64,000 bases of DNA from Paenibacillus etheri (GCF_001012825.1 NZ_LCZJ02000037.1:389637-453636), one strand, 5' to 3'. Shown: positions 25,779 to 34,865, counted from the first letter of the stretch. Numbers and translations: made by a program. Notes: a model not told the origin generated them from the letters alone.

Positions 25779-26516
25779 TTATTTATTTCTATTATAGCTC
25801 TCAAGCAGGGCCTCTAATGAAATGCCATTAACTGTGAAGCCTGAAAGATTACAATCTCTTATATCTACATTCGAAAGATCACACGCTACAAAGGATGTGC
25901 CGTTCAGCTGGCATCGTTCAAACTTATTGCCTTTGCCATACAAGTGAATATCATGGAAATAAGCTTCCCCTAATTCACTATTGCTAACCTCGATTTCCCA
26001 CAGTCCCACTTCATTAAATTTAACAAGATGCATATTAATATCATTAAAAGAAGTACTGCTCATATTAATATTGTCAAACTTGGTACCCGCCATATTTACA
26101 TTAGAAAAGTTCGTCTTAGGCATATCAATATCATCAAATTCACTTTCGCCCATGGCCACACGACGAAAGTTGGTTTCAGGCATTCTTTCATCCTGAAAGA
26201 CTCTTTTCTTAAATTCATCCTGTAATTTGTTATCACTTAGATTGTTATTCACTGTACTCAACATCTCCCTTTTTAAGATCGTTCTTGATCTGCGGAGTCT
26301 ACTCTCGACAGCTTCAATAGATAGATCAAGGAAATCAGCGATTTCCCTAACCTTGTAGTTGTCGATATAGAATAGAATGGTGACTATACGGTTAGCTTCT
26401 GATAAGGTGTTTAATGCCTTCCACACATCTTGCTGGAGTTCCTTTCGGAGGAGCTTGAATGCATCCATATCACCAATACACACCTTATTTACCAGTTCTG
26501 CATCCGTACAGATCAC
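25779..26516 (-). CDS. Sigma-region-4 / pentapeptide-repeat fusion protein
   Basis: A 245-residue protein of mixed architecture. The first 24 residues (DAELVNKVCIGDMDAFKLLRKEL) match the opening of sigma region 2, but the rest of region 2 is missing. Residues 28-86 (ALNTLSEANRIVTILFYIDNYKVREIADFLDLSIEAVESRLRRSR-type) are an ECF region 4 with helix-turn-helix. From about residue 100 there are pentapeptide repeats (TNFSNVNMAGTKFDNINMSS and onward). The start is GTG at 26516 after AAGGAGGAG. Without region 2 it cannot melt -10 DNA; it may bind -35-like DNA or core polymerase as a regulator, with the beta-helix as partner surface. Confidence 0.75.
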   Translation of the reverse strand: MICTDAELVNKVCIGDMDAFKLLRKELQQDVWKALNTLSEANRIVTILFYIDNYKVREIADFLDLSIEAVESRLRRSRTILKREMLSTVNNNLSDNKLQDEFKKRVFQDERMPETNFRRVAMGESEFDDIDMPKTNFSNVNMAGTKFDNINMSSTSFNDINMHLVKFNEVGLWEIEVSNSELGEAYFHDIHLYGKGNKFERCQLNGTSFVACDLSNVDIRDCNLSGFTVNGISLEALLESYNRNK

Positions 26517-26615
26517 TCTTCTCCTCCTTCAAATCAAACTCATAACATAGACGGAAAAGGAGTTCAAAAACCGTCTATATGCCTGCAAATAATCTTTTTA
26601 ATAAAGAGAGGTCGA

Positions 26616-27293
26616 TTAGGATTCTGTACTACTGACTTGCCGATACAGCTCTCGACTCTTATAACCAGCCCTTAAAATCATCTTCATTTCCTCTTTACGC
26701 TTAGCTCTTGTTACCTCTTGTTTGGCACTATAGACATATCGAGCCCAGTCTTTGCGGTACCCCTGGGTAAGTGATTGATAGATTGCAAGAAGCTCCGGTG
26801 TATCTTTCAGATCTTCTTCCACATTTGGAATGAAAGAAATATAATTATCCACAGATTGACTTGGTGTATTGGAAAGCTGACCTTTACCCTTAGCGTCCTC
26901 TTTTAACCCCACAACTGTAAAGACATCGTCTAATCCAACCATGCGTGCAAATTTAATATCGCTTGCCCCAACGTAGCCATTCTCATCACTGCCCAAACCC
27001 TCTAGTAAGTCGTCACGATGAATAAAGGTCGAATACACTTTGTTTCCCTTTTTAGGATACGCCACAAAGAGATAGCCATTCTTATGAAGATGCTGATGTT
27101 CTATCACACGGTTCACCAGTTCTTGTAAGGACGACATATCTAGTACAAAGGCAAATATAAGATCATACACCCCATTTAGCGAAGTATCATAATCCGTCAA
27201 TTCCGCTAAATAATCGGAGCCTTCTGGTTTATTCAATATCGCTACTTGGTTGTATTTTTGTAAGTTCAGCTTTTCTACGATTGTTTTAGTCAC
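26616..27293 (-). CDS. YdeI/OmpD-associated-type protein
   Basis: A 225-residue cytoplasmic protein in two parts. Residues 1-125 (IVEKLNLQKYNQVAILNKPEG, YDLIFAFVLDMSSLQELVNRVIEHQHLHKNGYLFVAYPKKG) resemble the DUF3052-like methyltransferase-like fold without an obvious SAM loop. The C-terminal 60 residues (YQSLTQGYRKDWARYVYSAK and TRAKRKEEMKMILRAGYKS) match the C-terminal helical domain of the YdeI family (bacteriocin-protection or OmpD-associated). GTG start at 27293 after GGGGGA. Function unknown; neighbours give no clue. Confidence 0.65.
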   Translation of the reverse strand: MTKTIVEKLNLQKYNQVAILNKPEGSDYLAELTDYDTSLNGVYDLIFAFVLDMSSLQELVNRVIEHQHLHKNGYLFVAYPKKGNKVYSTFIHRDDLLEGLGSDENGYVGASDIKFARMVGLDDVFTVVGLKEDAKGKGQLSNTPSQSVDNYISFIPNVEEDLKDTPELLAIYQSLTQGYRKDWARYVYSAKQEVTRAKRKEEMKMILRAGYKSRELYRQVSSTES

Positions 27294-27363
27294 TATGCTT
27301 CATCCCCCAAATGTATTCGGATGCTTCTTCATCGTGATCATTATAGCCTAATCGCTATCTAAT

Positions 27364-28398
27364 CTAAAACATTCTGCGCGCCGTCACAAAACGCTTCTTC
27401 CACTTCTCACTCAGGGCTTCATAATGGACGCCTTGCTCCTTAGAATACGTATGCAATATCTGATTATTTCCCGCATACATGGCAACATGACCAATGTCGA
27501 GACCACGCGCACTAAAGAACAGCAGATCCCCTTTACGCAATTCGCTGATCGCAACTTCCTTCCCTTCTTTGGCTTGATTATAAGAGGCGCGTGGCAGATC
27601 CACTGACAACACATTCTCAAATAAATGCCCTACGAAAGAAGAACAGTCAAAGGTAGACGTCTGGTTCGTTGCTGCACCAAATTCATAAGGGGTTCCCAGA
27701 TACTTCTCTCCGTAAGCAAGCAACGCGCTTCCCTGCTTCTCAGCGAGCGACTCACTAGTATAATCGCTATATTTGGGTTTAGCAGATATGTATCCCGTCT
27801 TGTTATCTTGCGTTCGCACTTCTAACCAGAAGGCATCCACTTCCCTAACGACATGTACTTTTTCGCCTACAGACAACATTTGCTGCACACCTGATTGATC
27901 CGATGAATTTGGCGAACTGCGCAGGTTAACTCCATAACGAATCGTCGTATCGTAATTCATCGCTGAATAGATGCGGACGGTCCGAGTGCTAGCATCCCAC
28001 TTCACGGTGCTACCTAGAGACTCGCTGACAAAACGCAGCGGCATCATCGTATTACCACCGACAACCTGACCCGGGACGGTTACGCTTAAGGCTTGTCCAT
28101 TTTTGTTCGCGGTTAAATCTCCTATTTGATAGGTCAGTACCAGATTTCCCTTAGTGGCCTTAACTGTTTTGGTATCGTTGTTCCATGAGATCTTTGCTCC
28201 CTGTTCTTCAAACAGCTTGCGCATGGGAACAAGCGTTGTACCGTTTATGAGCAAGGGCTGAACCTCTAATTGAAGCTGCCGATCATCCAGAAAAACACCG
28301 GTAACCTGATTCTGAGACGTTACCGCCGCATGGGCTGGAGCTGTATAGAGTATAGATGTAAGTAGTACAAGTAGTGTGGCTTTCTTATGCATCCTCAT
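27364..28398 (-). CDS. Exported NlpC/P60 endopeptidase with copper-amine-oxidase-like N-terminal and SH3 domains
   Basis: A 344-residue secreted wall hydrolase. Signal peptide residues 1-24 (ends AHAAV). Residues 35-145 form a copper-amine-oxidase-like domain (GTTLVPMRKLFEEQGAKISW and GNTMMPLRFVSESLGSTVKW). Residues 153-210 are a bacterial SH3 domain (YGVNLRSSPNSSDQ; GYISAKPKYSDY). Residues 225-344 are NlpC/P60, with catalytic Cys in TFDCSSFVGHLF, His in DIGHVAMYAG and the third polar residue at ILHTYS. It should cleave D-gamma-Glu-diaminopimelate bonds in peptidoglycan. GAGGTG precedes the ATG at 28398. Confidence 0.9.
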   Translation of the reverse strand: MRMHKKATLLVLLTSILYTAPAHAAVTSQNQVTGVFLDDRQLQLEVQPLLINGTTLVPMRKLFEEQGAKISWNNDTKTVKATKGNLVLTYQIGDLTANKNGQALSVTVPGQVVGGNTMMPLRFVSESLGSTVKWDASTRTVRIYSAMNYDTTIRYGVNLRSSPNSSDQSGVQQMLSVGEKVHVVREVDAFWLEVRTQDNKTGYISAKPKYSDYTSESLAEKQGSALLAYGEKYLGTPYEFGAATNQTSTFDCSSFVGHLFENVLSVDLPRASYNQAKEGKEVAISELRKGDLLFFSARGLDIGHVAMYAGNNQILHTYSKEQGVHYEALSEKWKKRFVTARRMF

Positions 28399-28504
28399 GA
28401 TGTCATCACCTCGTTAATTGATACGTTCATATATTATTACTAAAATTAGGGTAATTAGTTTTGTTACAATTATTGGGTTAGCGTCTAACTACAGCCTAAA
28501 CCAT

Positions 28505-28552
28505 GTAAAAAAGAGGACTGTGTTCACCTTTCGGTGCCACAGCCCTCTTTTT
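28505..28552 (-). terminator. Intrinsic terminator overlapping the end of the RidA gene
   Basis: AAAAAGAGG...CTGTG...CACC pairs with GGTG...CAG..CCTCTTTTT around a TTTC loop, with T-runs on both strands. It overlaps the stop codon of the RidA gene. Confidence 0.85.
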
Positions 28553-29006
28553 AATCCACTTCAAAAATAGAATCAATGATGATCGGAAGATTATCTCTTA
28601 CAGAAACAGCGCCCAATACCGAACGAGCATGACTGCCCTTGTCCCCGAACACCTCCAGCATTAAATCAGAACAGCCATTGAGCACTTTATGATGCTCTTC
28701 GAATAAGGGATCTGCATTCACAAATCCTTGAATTTTGACCACTCTTTTCACATTATCCAAGGAGCCTAAAGCTGACTCAAGGACGGCAAGAATCTCAATC
28801 CCTGTCTGACGTGCAAAATGGTAGCCTTCTTCGGTGGTGAACTCTTGTCCCAGCTTTCCTTTGGGATGCCCGGCGGGTCCTTTTCCCGATACAAAACATA
28901 ATCCATTAACAATGACGTAGTTAGCATACTTTGCCGCCGGTTCACTAGCACTAGGCAAGACAATGCCTAATGCCTCAAGCCTGTTCGCTATGATTCGATC
29001 TGTCAC
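28551..29006 (-). CDS. RidA-family (YjgF/Rid) protein
   Basis: About 151 residues. Rid-family landmarks: NYVIVNGLCFVSGKGPAG near the N-terminus, GYHFARQTGIEILAVLESALGSLDNVKRVVKIQGFVN, and the C-terminal GSHARSVLGAVSVRDNLPIIIDSIFEV with the conserved Arg that contacts the substrate carboxylate. Rid proteins hydrolyse enamine/imine intermediates. The frame opens with TTG at 29024 but GGAGGAG is correctly spaced for the GTG at 29006. It follows an LLM flavin oxidoreductase gene by 76 bases, on the same strand; this pairing recalls the RutA/RutC pair of pyrimidine breakdown, without the rest of that pathway. Confidence 0.85.
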   Translation of the reverse strand: MTDRIIANRLEALGIVLPSASEPAAKYANYVIVNGLCFVSGKGPAGHPKGKLGQEFTTEEGYHFARQTGIEILAVLESALGSLDNVKRVVKIQGFVNADPLFEEHHKVLNGCSDLMLEVFGDKGSHARSVLGAVSVRDNLPIIIDSIFEVD

Positions 29007-29082
29007 CTCAGTCTTCTCCTCCAATCACTATAACTTCAATAAATTGGTAAGATCATACCGATTATTCTAGATGGGGTCAATA

Positions 29083-30141
29083 CTATTTTGCTTCAACCTC
29101 TGCTTCCCATCTCGCGATCTCAGCTCGAACAATTGGCGCTACTTCAGTACCTAATAACTCAATGGCTCTCATTACATCCTTATGAGGCATCGTACCTAGC
29201 GGTACATGCAGCATAAAGCGTGTAATCCCTACGTGTTTGCGTAGGTGAATAATCTTCTCAGCAACAGTATCTGGATCTCCTACATACAAGGCACCTTCAA
29301 ATCTACGAGCCGCATCATAGCTCGCCCGACTGTAATGACCCCAGCCACGCTCCCGCCCAATCACGTTCATGCTGGCCTGTGTGGAAGGAAAGAACATATC
29401 GGCCGCAAGCTGATTATCCTCTGCAATAAAGCCGTGTGAGTGTGAGGCAACTGGAAGCTTCGACACATCATGTCCTGCTTGGACCGCCGCTTTCTTATAG
29501 AGCTTCACCAGTGGAGCAAACTGCAGCGGACTGCCTCCGATAATCGCGAGCACAAGCGGTAGCCCGAGCAGGCCTGCACGAATCACAGATTCCGTATTGC
29601 CTCCACTGCCAATCCATACGGGCAAAGGGTTCTGAACAGGGCGCGGATAAATCCCCAGATTATTAATGGCAGGACGGTGATTTCCACTCCAGGATACTTT
29701 TTCAGAAGCCGTTATTTTTAATAACAGGTCAAGCTTCTCATCGAATAACTCATCGTAGTCATTTAAATCATATCCAAAGAGCGGAAAGGATTCGATGAAA
29801 GAACCCCGGCCTGCCATGATTTCTGCCCGTCCATTTGAGATTCCATCGAGTGTTGCAAAATCCTGAAATACACGTACTGGATCAGCAGAGGACAGTACGG
29901 TTACCGCACTGGTCAGCCGAATTCGTGTCGTCTGTGAGGCAGCCGCAGCCAGCAAAACTGCCGGAGAAGATGCAGCATAATCCTTTCGATGATGCTCCCC
30001 CACACCGAATACATCTAAGCCCACCTTATCTGCAAGAACAATCTCCTCTACTACCTCGCGCAATCGCTGCGCATGACTTATTAACTCACCCGTTTGAACA
30101 TCTGGTGTTGTTTCTACGAACGTACTGATCCCTATTTCCAC
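29083..30141 (-). CDS. LLM-class flavin-dependent oxidoreductase
   Basis: A 352-residue luciferase-like monooxygenase family member. Visible landmarks are VFGVGEHHRKDYAASSPAVLLAAAASQTTRIRLTSAVTVLSSADPVRVFQDFATLDGISNGR as separate short motifs (GEHHRKDY, TSAVTVLS, DGISNGRAEI), GRGSF, and VWIGSGGNTESV. These fit the two-component or FMN-dependent class (COG2141). GTG start at 30141, seven bases after AAGGGGGA. The substrate is unknown; the RidA gene downstream suggests that a reactive imine or acrylate-type intermediate is produced. Confidence 0.85.
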   Translation of the reverse strand: MEIGISTFVETTPDVQTGELISHAQRLREVVEEIVLADKVGLDVFGVGEHHRKDYAASSPAVLLAAAASQTTRIRLTSAVTVLSSADPVRVFQDFATLDGISNGRAEIMAGRGSFIESFPLFGYDLNDYDELFDEKLDLLLKITASEKVSWSGNHRPAINNLGIYPRPVQNPLPVWIGSGGNTESVIRAGLLGLPLVLAIIGGSPLQFAPLVKLYKKAAVQAGHDVSKLPVASHSHGFIAEDNQLAADMFFPSTQASMNVIGRERGWGHYSRASYDAARRFEGALYVGDPDTVAEKIIHLRKHVGITRFMLHVPLGTMPHKDVMRAIELLGTEVAPIVRAEIARWEAEVEAK

Positions 30142-30215
30142 TTACGATTCCCCCTTAACTATAATTTTCTCCTATAGGTGTTTGTTTGATTATAACACAA
30201 GTTACGTTCAAGCAT

Positions 30216-30237
30216 AGCTAGGCAATAATGCCTAGCT
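30216..30237. other. Short palindrome in the LLM/GGDEF-EAL intergenic region
   Basis: AGCTAGGCA-ATAA-TGCCTAGCT is a perfect 9-bp inverted repeat with a 4-base loop, in the 219-base gap between divergent genes. No T-run follows on either strand, so it is more likely a protein-binding site or small RNA hairpin than a terminator. The rest of the gap shows nothing else I can name. Confidence 0.45.
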
Positions 30238-30360
30238 CCACCTTGACCAAAGACTCATTCTTAAAATTTGCAGAACATCTCTGACAAATAGAGGATTTTG
30301 ATGAAATATGTTGAAATGATCTAAAACAAGTAGCTCTAATGCCTGATATAGGAGGGACAT

Positions 30361-32082
30361 ATGCTTCAAAGAAACAAACACAAAAATTCCATATCAAAAC
30401 AAACCTTCAATCCTGTTCGGGGTTCCTTAAAAATCGCCGTAATATATTTTATTGTTGGGTGCTTATGGATCCCTTTAACAGATAAGGCCGTTTCCACTTT
30501 TACGCGAGATCCGGAGTGGATAAGACTTATTAATATATTTAAAGGCTGGTTCTTTATTCTCATAACAGCTTTGCTTATCTTTGCACTAATTCTAGGTACT
30601 CTCAAACGGATTAAAAGGATCGAAAAGAAACTGGATCTTGCCTATAGGGATAGGGTAAGCGCCCACGAAAATCTCGAAGCCGCCTATGAGGAAATCACAG
30701 CTACGGAAGAAGAACTCAGACAGCAATATGATCAGCTCATTGAGAATCAAGAGAAGCTAGCCTTGAATGAAGAAAGGATGCATTACCTGGCGTACCATGA
30801 TCTATTAACCGGCTTGCCCAACAAATTAGCTTTTTATGAGAACGGGCCTCACATTTTGGAACTGAATAATATGGCAGCCTTAATGTTTATCGACATTGAT
30901 TATTTCAAATATGTAAATGATACGATGGGCCATGAATTTGGTGACCGGCTAATTGTTAAGGTTAGTGAGAGATTAGTGTCCCTGGTTGGGAGTAGTGGGG
31001 AAGTGTATCGTTTCGCCGGGGATGAATTCATCGTTCTTTTATATTCTATTGAGAACAGTCAGTGCATAACTACCGTAGCCTCCCACATTATTGCCGGTTT
31101 TAAAGATGCGATTGAGATGGATGACAGTCTGCTGCATGTTAGCCTAAGCATCGGAATCAGTACTCACCCCGAACATGGAAATAATATTATGGAACTGCTT
31201 AAATGCGCAGACATCGCTATGTATAAAGCCAAAGACGCCGGCAAGGGCCAAATTATCGTCTTTGATCAACCGCTCAATGATACCTTTACGGAGCGAATGA
31301 ACATTGAGAAGCAGTTATATAATGCTTTAGAGAATGATGAGCTGGAAGTATTCTATCAACCCCAGATTGATCTGACTCAGAACAGGGTAACGGGACTAGA
31401 GGCTCTTATGCGCTGGAACAACCCTAAACTAGGAAAGGTCCCTCCGGATAAGTTTATCAAGATAGCAGAAGATTCCCATCTCATCATTCCTCTCGGAGCG
31501 TGGGTGCTCAGAACAGCCTGTGCCTTTTTGAAAAGTCTTCATGAGCAAGGATTATCACATCTGACGATGTCTGTTAATATTTCAATGCTGCAGCTACTGC
31601 AAAGCGACTTCAATGAGTTAGTTCTAGACACCTTGCAAGCCTCTGGGCTAGACCCTGAATACTTAGAGCTAGAGATCACAGAGAGTGTTCTGGTTGAATC
31701 CTACGAATATGTGAGCAGTAAACTGACTGAACTCAGAGCTCACAACATCAAAATTGCATTGGACGACTTTGGAACCGGTTATTCCTCCTTAAGTTATCTT
31801 ACTCATATGCCGATCTCGACATTGAAAATAGACAAGTCCTTCATTGATTCCATTCGAACAGGGACACATCAGGCCGTTCTCGTTGAACAAATTATTATGA
31901 TTGGTAAACGCATGAATATGTGTGTTATTGCAGAAGGTGTGGAGCGTACTGTACAACTTGATTACCTACAAGAGCAAGGCTGCGATAAAATCCAAGGTTA
32001 CTTGTTCAGTAAGCCACAGGCCGCACAGAGTGTAAAAGAACTGCTAACCGAGTGGGAGAAGGTTTCGAGTTTAAACGAATAA
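30361..32082 (+). CDS. Membrane GGDEF-EAL c-di-GMP protein
   Basis: A 573-residue protein with two membrane segments (about residues 22-42 and 56-80), a coiled coil (residues 85-135), a GGDEF domain (140-300) and an EAL domain (315-565). The cyclase signature reads AGDEF (RFAGDEFIVL) with DIDYFKYVND as metal site, so cyclase activity is possible but the first Gly is replaced. The phosphodiesterase landmarks are complete: GLEALMRW, EITESVLVES, ALDDFGTGYSS, KIDKSFI, VIAEGVE and QGYLFSKP. It is probably a c-di-GMP phosphodiesterase, possibly regulated by GTP at its GGDEF domain. The ATG at 30361 follows GGAGG. It precedes a diguanylate cyclase by 39 bases. Confidence 0.9.
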   Translation: MLQRNKHKNSISKQTFNPVRGSLKIAVIYFIVGCLWIPLTDKAVSTFTRDPEWIRLINIFKGWFFILITALLIFALILGTLKRIKRIEKKLDLAYRDRVSAHENLEAAYEEITATEEELRQQYDQLIENQEKLALNEERMHYLAYHDLLTGLPNKLAFYENGPHILELNNMAALMFIDIDYFKYVNDTMGHEFGDRLIVKVSERLVSLVGSSGEVYRFAGDEFIVLLYSIENSQCITTVASHIIAGFKDAIEMDDSLLHVSLSIGISTHPEHGNNIMELLKCADIAMYKAKDAGKGQIIVFDQPLNDTFTERMNIEKQLYNALENDELEVFYQPQIDLTQNRVTGLEALMRWNNPKLGKVPPDKFIKIAEDSHLIIPLGAWVLRTACAFLKSLHEQGLSHLTMSVNISMLQLLQSDFNELVLDTLQASGLDPEYLELEITESVLVESYEYVSSKLTELRAHNIKIALDDFGTGYSSLSYLTHMPISTLKIDKSFIDSIRTGTHQAVLVEQIIMIGKRMNMCVIAEGVERTVQLDYLQEQGCDKIQGYLFSKPQAAQSVKELLTEWEKVSSLNE

Positions 32083-32121
32083 AGATGAACCTATTTTTAT
32101 ATATAAGAAGGTGTTGCCGAA

Positions 32122-33786
32122 TTGAATGCCATGACATGGATTGACTTATCATTATTCTTCGTTCTGTTCGTTCTATTCATCTACATATTTATTTCCGTAT
32201 CAATCACTAACTTACATAAGGTGTACTTGACTTTTCATTTCACTATGATGTTATGGCCCTTCTGTCAATTCGCTCTCAAAACTACAGCTGATCCCGATGT
32301 TCAATTGTTTTATGTGAAGCTCGCTTTTATTGATTCGATACTGTTAACGATTGGATGGCTTCTTTTTACGATATTTCTCACTGGGAAATCACATCTCCTC
32401 CGAAAAAAGAAAACGCTGATCCTATACATTGTCGCAGCATTCATCTTAATAGGAGTGATCGTCAATCCAAAGCAAAGCTTTGTACTCCCTATGCATGGGG
32501 GATATGTTGAAAGATCTTATGGTCCGCTTTTTTGGCTGTTTATTCTCTTCTTGATCACCACAATTATTATCTCTCTGTATATCATCTATTCAGCGCTTAT
32601 ATCGAACGCCACACAGCGGATCAAAAAACAGGTTACTCATGTACTCAAAGGTGTGCTAGTGCTGACTGTATTTGTACTACTAGATGTCTTTCTTAATGTC
32701 GTGCTATTTAAATCTCAGCCGGTGATTCCAGGAATGACCTCTCTAGGGATATTGATCTCTGCCATCTTTTTCGTCATTGCCATCCATCGTGATAAAATAT
32801 TTGATCTCGTAACTATCGCCCATCAGGATATCATTGATACACTCACACTAGGAATTCTTGTACTGGATGACAATGAAACTGTGGTAGAAATCAATCGATC
32901 ACTTTCGCCAAAAATCAATCTACAGATCGGTGATCGCTTCGACTTATCCACGCTCACACCCATGGAAGAGACCGCCAACGCTTTCCGTTTGTTCCAACAT
33001 ACATATCTTATACAGCCCATGGAGAGAACCGAAGTCGAAGTATTCTACACCACGCTGAGCGCATACATCAACATTACAGCGGCGCCAATTGTCGTAGGAG
33101 AAATCATGGTTGGACGAATTCTCACTTTTCAGGATAGAAGCGAGCTGCATCGCCTCATGGCTGAGACTAATCAGCAGAACGAGGTCCTGCAAGAGCGTAA
33201 TCTGGCATTAATTGAAATCCAGAATGAGCTTTCTCAAACCAACCTAAAACTCAAGCAGATGGCCATAACCGACAGCTTAACAGGTTGTTATAACCGTCAT
33301 TACTTAACACAGCACTTAGAGCATGAGATCATAGAAAATATGATATTGAAGCAGCCTTTTGCCATCATTCTGCTGGATATCGATTTTTTCAAAACGGTGA
33401 ATGACAATTACGGTCATTTAGTCGGCGATGTCGTAATTTGTAGAACGGTAGAGGTCATTAAGCAATCCCTGAGGGAGACGGATATTCTTGCCCGTTATGG
33501 GGGAGAAGAGTTTATCGTCTATTTACCAAACACGAGCCATACACAAGCTAACCGCTGGGCAGAGCATATCAAATTCATGATAGAGGCCAATAAAGTACAT
33601 GTGGATGAGGTTGCTCATTCTGTATCGGTCACTGTAAGCATGGGGCTACTGTCCATTAATAATTTTGCAGAGCAGTATACAGAAAGCCCGACAAATCAAC
33701 TAAATGATTTATTCGAATCTGTGGACAAAGCCTTATATCAAGCCAAAAATGCAGGACGAAACCAGATTGTTGAGATCATAAGATAA
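32122..33786 (+). CDS. 7TM-PAS diguanylate cyclase (GGDEF)
   Basis: A 554-residue protein. Residues 1-225 hold seven or eight membrane segments like the N-terminal 7TM sensor region of histidine kinases. A PAS-like domain follows (IIDTLTLGILVLDDNETVVEINRSL and GRILTFQDRSE), then a short coiled coil and a GGDEF domain. The active site is GGEEF (YGGEEFIVY) with LDIDFFKTVND, and an intact inhibitory site RETD lies exactly 5 residues before it. So it is an active, product-inhibited c-di-GMP synthase. TTG at 32122 is 8 bases after AGAAGGTG; the ATG at 32131 is too far. The pair with the upstream EAL protein suggests opposed control of one local pool. Confidence 0.9.
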   Translation: MNAMTWIDLSLFFVLFVLFIYIFISVSITNLHKVYLTFHFTMMLWPFCQFALKTTADPDVQLFYVKLAFIDSILLTIGWLLFTIFLTGKSHLLRKKKTLILYIVAAFILIGVIVNPKQSFVLPMHGGYVERSYGPLFWLFILFLITTIIISLYIIYSALISNATQRIKKQVTHVLKGVLVLTVFVLLDVFLNVVLFKSQPVIPGMTSLGILISAIFFVIAIHRDKIFDLVTIAHQDIIDTLTLGILVLDDNETVVEINRSLSPKINLQIGDRFDLSTLTPMEETANAFRLFQHTYLIQPMERTEVEVFYTTLSAYINITAAPIVVGEIMVGRILTFQDRSELHRLMAETNQQNEVLQERNLALIEIQNELSQTNLKLKQMAITDSLTGCYNRHYLTQHLEHEIIENMILKQPFAIILLDIDFFKTVNDNYGHLVGDVVICRTVEVIKQSLRETDILARYGGEEFIVYLPNTSHTQANRWAEHIKFMIEANKVHVDEVAHSVSVTVSMGLLSINNFAEQYTESPTNQLNDLFESVDKALYQAKNAGRNQIVEIIR

Positions 33787-33807
33787 TGCGCCTTCGAAAT
33801 ATTAGCT

Positions 33808-33904
33808 CAAGTATAAACGCCTTCGGCGTCCTTATAAGGACGGTAAGCGTTTAAGCGGAAATATAAGACATGAAGTATAGGTGCAAAACTACCTTCTTAT
33901 ATTT
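33808..33904 (+). repeat. Double-hairpin intergenic repeat, copy 2
   Basis: Same element as at 185-286. Hairpin 1 shows TATAAACGC and GCGTTTA arms and the palindrome CGTCCTTATAAGGACG. Hairpin 2 is damaged on one side (ACTACCTTCTTATATTT). The right end touches the A8 tract of the bidirectional terminator at 33904-33956. It lies between convergent genes. Confidence 0.9.
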
Positions 33905-33956
33905 CAAAAAAAAGAATCAGCCCTACTTCTATCGAAGGTAAGCTGATTCTTTCTTT
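33904..33956. terminator. Bidirectional terminator between the diguanylate cyclase and yjdM genes
   Basis: AAAGAATCAGC pairs perfectly with GCTGATTCTTT. TTTCTTTTT follows on the plus strand and eight T on the minus strand. Confidence 0.9.
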
Positions 33957-34298
33957 TTATATCTTTTTAACAAATTCGGATTTTAATTTCATAGCTCCAA
34001 ACCCATCAATTTTGCAATCAATATCATGATCTCCGTCCACTAAACGGATGTTTTTAACTTTGGTGCCTATCTTCAGAACGGATGAGCTTCCTTTTACCTT
34101 AAGGTCTTTAATTACAGTTACTGAGTCGCCGTCGTTTAACACATTGCCATTGGCATCTTTGATAACCTTTTGATCTTCACTATTCTCAGACTCTGACTCT
34201 AATGTCCACTCATGTGCACATTCCGGGCAAATTAATAGACTTCCATCTTCATAAGTGTACTCAGAATTACATTTCGGGCAGTTCGGTAAATTAGACAT
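33957..34298 (-). CDS. yjdM: PhnA/YjdM zinc-ribbon protein
   Basis: A 113-residue protein. The N-terminal zinc ribbon has two Cys pairs: [21 protein letters not shown]. The C-terminal PhnA domain reads [28 protein letters not shown] and [36 protein letters not shown]; broken into short motifs, [14 protein letters not shown] and [11 protein letters not shown] are the typical ones. It is named after the E. coli phn region, but it is not a phosphonoacetate hydrolase, and its function is unknown. GGAGAAA precedes the ATG. Single gene. Confidence 0.85.
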   Translation of the reverse strand: MSNLPNCPKCNSEYTYEDGSLLICPECAHEWTLESESENSEDQKVIKDANGNVLNDGDSVTVIKDLKVKGSSSVLKIGTKVKNIRLVDGDHDIDCKIDGFGAMKLKSEFVKKI

Positions 34299-34526
34299 TG
34301 TTTTATTTTCTCCAATCGTAGTTCAAATTCTAGTATCTTGCGGCTGGACTTTAAAAGTATATTTCATATTCAGTAAGGATTCCACTATATCCAAACAATG
34401 ATTTTGTTCCACACTTCCTATTTTCCACTTATAAAATAAACTACTAAATATTATCTTGTATATATTTTCACAATTGACTATGATAATAATGTCAAATTTT
34501 CATGTAAATACATAGGAGAGTGAGTA

Positions 34527-34865
34527 ATGATTAGTCAAAGAAGTGTCGCATTTTCCATTATATTGTCATTAATTACATGCGGAATATATGGAATATTTTG
34601 GTTTATCGTTCTGACAAATGACGTAGGAAAGCTGAGTGGAGACTACACATTCACAGGAGGGAAGCATTTCCTTCTAACATTGATTACTTGCGGGATATGG
34701 AGCCTGGTTTGGGCCTACCAGATCGGTAAACATGTTGCAGAAGCTCAAAGACAACGCGGCTATCTCGTATCTGATAATTCAGCTCTGTACGTGATCCTCA
34801 CAATCTTTAGTTTTGGTATTGTCACATACGCTTTGGTGCAATCTGATGTTAATAAATTGGTATAA
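34527..34865 (+). CDS. DUF4234 membrane protein
   Basis: A 112-residue protein with three membrane segments. Two copies of the pattern L.TCGI(Y/W)...W occur (LITCGIYGIFWFIVLTNDV and LITCGIWSLVWAYQIGKHV), the hallmark of DUF4234, and a third helix near the C-terminus (ALYVILTIFSFGIVTYAL). Function unknown. GGAGAGTGA precedes the ATG. Its 3' end overlaps the likely start of the DUF2752 gene, so the two are one operon; this pairing of small membrane proteins also occurs elsewhere in Firmicutes as far as I recall. Confidence 0.85.
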   Translation: MISQRSVAFSIILSLITCGIYGIFWFIVLTNDVGKLSGDYTFTGGKHFLLTLITCGIWSLVWAYQIGKHVAEAQRQRGYLVSDNSALYVILTIFSFGIVTYALVQSDVNKLV

